DNA of 64,000 bases, from positions 1 through 64,000 of the forward strand of contig JAFIGG010000010.1 in assembly GCA_020831485.1 (NCBI GenBank), in the 5' to 3' direction. The position numbers and the translations under genes are program-made. Positions 61,615 through 64,000 of this stretch are shown here, one piece after another. The notes under the pieces were generated by a model. That model was not told where the DNA came from and searched no databases. It was given only the letters and a program-made list of their open reading frames with translations. This stretch comes from Opitutales bacterium. GTDB taxonomy: Bacteria > Verrucomicrobiota > Verrucomicrobiia > Opitutales > Oceanipulchritudinaceae. The stretch's first letter is position 1. Each line of letters starts with the position of its first letter.

Positions 61615-64000
61615 ATGAAACCTATAGATTTAATTAGAAAAATAATGCTTCCCTGCGGCCTGATAGCTGCCGGGGGACTACTAGCCCAGGACGTGGAAAG
61701 TCCCGATGACGACACACTCTTCGAACTTTCGCCCTTCGCGGTAGATGCAGGAGAGCACGTAGGCTATCGTGCGACTTCCACCCTTGCCGGTACGCGTATT
61801 CGCACGAACCTTCGCGACGTCGGCGCATCCATTTCCGTTGTTACCGAAGAATTTCTCGATGACTCGGCTTCTCAAAACCTCGAAGACGTACTGATATATA
61901 CCTCCAATACTGAGGTTGGCGGGCTTGGTGGGAATTTCAGTGGATCCCAGGGCTTCGGCCTTGGTTCTGTAATCCCCGAGCTTCAACGCGACACCAACTC
62001 GGGAGGCATCACGCGTGTCCGTGGTCTCGCTTCGGCCGACCTGACTCGTGACTTTTTCATTACGGATGTTCCCTTCGATTCATACAACACTGACCGCATC
62101 ACCGTCCAGCGCGGGGCCAACGCCACCCTGTTCGGCCTGGGCAGCCCCGGCGGAGTTATAAACAACAACCTGATCAAGGCTGATTTCAACGGCGACCGCG
62201 GTCGAATTCGATTCCAGACCGACGAGCACGGAACTCAGCGGTTTTCATTCCGCTCGCACAACGAGTTGATTGATAATACCTGGTCGATATTTACCGCCGG
62301 CCTTTACGGCATGAAACAATTCGAACAGAATGAAGCCTTCGAAAAGGACCGTCGCATTTACTTGTCCACCCTCTGGGAACCTGTGGACAACCTGCGCATT
62401 CGCGCCAGCATCGAATACGGTTACCGCGACCGCACGCCGCCGCGCACGGAACCACCCAACGACTTGATTTCACCCTGGGTTCACCTCGGCCGACCAACCT
62501 TCTCGCACCCGGCTGAAGCCGGCGCCTTTCGCAACGCCAGCGGGGACCTGGTTGCCGGCGAATCCAACAGCGCCTATATCCAGCAGATCAGCGCGGCCCG
62601 CCAGGGCCCGATGACAGTTTACGGAGATCCTGGCCAAGCAGAGCCTACCATGGGCGTGCAGGCATGGATCAACGCTAACCAGAATACGACAACAGACGAA
62701 GAATGGGGAATGATGAGCATGCGCAATCCGCAGGACATCGCCGCATCCACAGGCTTCTGGCCGGACGGCACCCCGATTCCCGCGGGCTCCGGCGGATTCT
62801 TTGGTGGCGGATTCTCCAAGGCTCAGATCACCGATCGTTCGATCTTTGACTACCGCAAACACCTGCTTGATGGAGGCGCGAGCCAGAGCTGGGCGGATTT
62901 CCGCGACATGATCATTACTGTCGAAAGAACCTGGGATCGCTTCGGCTTCGAGCTGGCAGCCCATCGCCAGGATATGACCGAAGGTCAGCTCAATCAGCTG
63001 CGTGGTGGCGACCAGTCGATTGCCATCGGAGTCGACATGAATGAATTCATGGGAGTTGCTACCGATGACGGCACCCTTGATGGCAACCCGACACCAAACC
63101 CGAATTTCGGACGCCCCTACATAGTCGCCCGTGGTGAACACGCTTACCATGATCGGGACCGGACCAACTTTCGCGCTACGGCATTTGGCGAAATCCACTT
63201 CGATGACTTCGTCGAGAATGACCGCGCCGCAATGGTCCTCGGACGCCTGAACCTGACAGGCCTTGCCAGCCACCAGGAATACCGCGACCGCACCCTGTTC
63301 AGCCGCAACGGCCCGGGAGTGAATATCAGCGGACAGCTTGAAGGCGTCGACGGCGGCAACCTCCAGGGCAATACCTTTCGTACACACGATTACTATGCCT
63401 TGCCTATGGCTGGAGCTGATACGTTGTTGAATGCAACGAGCATGGACGATGTCAGCGGCGCCCGGATCGGGCCCATTCCATTTGGACAGGAACGGGCTAC
63501 AGCCAGACAAACCCTCCAGAGCCGGACCTACCAGATGTGGAATCCCGGCGCTCAGGCGTTCACCGAAGTGGATACAGCAACCCACACGGTTCTGCACGGT
63601 GATGGTTCTCCCGCCACTTTCTCCGCTTCCAAGAGCCGGACCGAGGTGGAATCACAGGTGGCAATTGCCCAGCACTACCTTTTCAACGATAAACTGGTGC
63701 TGCAAGGATCCTGGCGCAAAGACACTCAACGTGTCTACAACGCACCTACTCCCGGAGGATTGTCCGGTTACGGCGATGGCCGCCGGGACCTCACGGATCC
63801 GGCCTGGGAAGTTCCCGGAGACACCCCAAACAGCCGCGCAAGTGGACAGATCCGTTCATGGGGTGTGGTCGCGCACTCGCCCGACTTCGTCAATGATCGC
63901 TTGCCTGCCGGAACCGATTTCTCGATTCACTACAGTGAAAATGAGAACTTCGAGCCGACCGCGGGCCGCAGGGACAGCTACGGCAACCCATTGCCACCGG
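61615..64000 (+). CDS. TonB-dependent outer-membrane receptor (partial, runs off window)
   Basis: A frame open from ATG 61615 to the window edge (795 codons) encodes an N-terminal signal peptide (about 1-25, ending GGLLAQ), a short linker with the TonB-box-like FELSPFAVDAG, and a plug domain: ATSTLAGTRIRTNLRDVGAS, ISVVTEEFLDD, RVRGLASADLTRDFFITDVP and RITVQRGANATLFGLGSPGG. The beta-barrel follows from about residue 215. This pattern is typical of SusC-like or siderophore-type receptors of Verrucomicrobiota, probably for an oligosaccharide or metal complex. The C-terminal barrel strands lie beyond the window. The ATG has no clear ribosome binding site. Confidence 0.9.
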   Translation, partial: MKPIDLIRKIMLPCGLIAAGGLLAQDVESPDDDTLFELSPFAVDAGEHVGYRATSTLAGTRIRTNLRDVGASISVVTEEFLDDSASQNLEDVLIYTSNTEVGGLGGNFSGSQGFGLGSVIPELQRDTNSGGITRVRGLASADLTRDFFITDVPFDSYNTDRITVQRGANATLFGLGSPGGVINNNLIKADFNGDRGRIRFQTDEHGTQRFSFRSHNELIDNTWSIFTAGLYGMKQFEQNEAFEKDRRIYLSTLWEPVDNLRIRASIEYGYRDRTPPRTEPPNDLISPWVHLGRPTFSHPAEAGAFRNASGDLVAGESNSAYIQQISAARQGPMTVYGDPGQAEPTMGVQAWINANQNTTTDEEWGMMSMRNPQDIAASTGFWPDGTPIPAGSGGFFGGGFSKAQITDRSIFDYRKHLLDGGASQSWADFRDMIITVERTWDRFGFELAAHRQDMTEGQLNQLRGGDQSIAIGVDMNEFMGVATDDGTLDGNPTPNPNFGRPYIVARGEHAYHDRDRTNFRATAFGEIHFDDFVENDRAAMVLGRLNLTGLASHQEYRDRTLFSRNGPGVNISGQLEGVDGGNLQGNTFRTHDYYALPMAGADTLLNATSMDDVSGARIGPIPFGQERATARQTLQSRTYQMWNPGAQAFTEVDTATHTVLHGDGSPATFSASKSRTEVESQVAIAQHYLFNDKLVLQGSWRKDTQRVYNAPTPGGLSGYGDGRRDLTDPAWEVPGDTPNSRASGQIRSWGVVAHSPDFVNDRLPAGTDFSIHYSENENFEPTAGRRDSYGNPLPP

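Noticed and set aside
62470-63597. Minus-strand frame of 375 codons inside the TonB receptor
   Set aside because: Antisense to the plug and barrel of the receptor, which has clear family sequence in the other strand.

Overview
The window looks like chromosomal DNA of a Gram-negative, aerobic, polysaccharide-degrading member of the Verrucomicrobiota, most likely class Opitutia (Puniceicoccales/Opitutales type). The reasons are combined: an outer-membrane TonB-dependent receptor that opens with the FELSPFAV-type plug seen in that group, a PEP-CTERM protein together with an exosortase-EpsI fusion, RhaT, DUF4838 and GH88 proteins, and moderately high GC by eye. This is inference from protein families; no 16S gene is present. 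There are no IS elements, phage genes, CRISPR arrays or plasmid functions, so this is mostly ordinary core and metabolic sequence with small oddities.

Layout. 5-5512 (minus): tRNA-Leu(CAG), then a stop-to-start coupled chain mazG > YgjP-like metalloprotease > full-length HyuA-HyuB oxoprolinase > an unannotated 48-residue membrane protein. 5576-11193 (plus): trpC, rsmA, an ACT-domain protein, a RhaT-like permease, a PEP-CTERM trypsin-like protease, and a URO-D family protein. 11212-18941 (minus): exosortase-EpsI fusion, a sugar ABC importer (two permeases and a lipoprotein binding protein, no ATPase), a TIM-barrel isomerase and acs. 19028-21862: a TPR-hybrid histidine kinase. 22033-25062 (plus): queA, an ECF sigma factor with a membrane partner, and YceI.

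25103-32485 (minus) is a complete caa3-type cytochrome oxidase operon (ctaA, ctaB, ctaC with a fused cytochrome c, ctaD, ctaE, subunit IV, ctaG) followed by sufU. Divergent from it at 32718-35078 are a SCO-like protein with unusual CX5C spacing, a two-repeat HxHP protein and a DUF420 (CtaM-like) protein, probably oxidase copper and assembly factors. 35098-45984 holds a NodIJ-like ABC exporter, an SDR-DUF2867 protein, a DUF4838 protein, a MenC-like enolase, guaB, a ferredoxin, DUF423, a rhomboid protease and a response regulator with a decayed C-terminal cysteine motif.

46123-51598 is a probable uronate-catabolism locus: GH88-like hydrolase, sugar isomerase, Gfo/Idh dehydrogenase and SDR in one operon behind an XRE-cupin regulator, with a KDPG-type aldolase divergent. 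51831-60873 contains a K+ channel with two RCK domains, trpS, an xth-SET-SH3 operon, two hsp20 genes, a PRC/BON and glycine-zipper stress pair, and glsA. A 636-base leader precedes a TonB receptor that runs off the right edge.

Between genes lie short REP-like palindromes with a shared CGAG core (45336, 54648, 54691, 60935) and two copies of an 18-base element (16056, 51646). The most useful new observations are the 48-residue gene at 159-305, a possible RNA thermometer ahead of hsp20, the repeat family, the exosortase/PEP-CTERM protease neighbourhood, and the HxHP duplicated-domain protein beside the oxidase. I did not find a clear case for a wholly new defence or mobile system.
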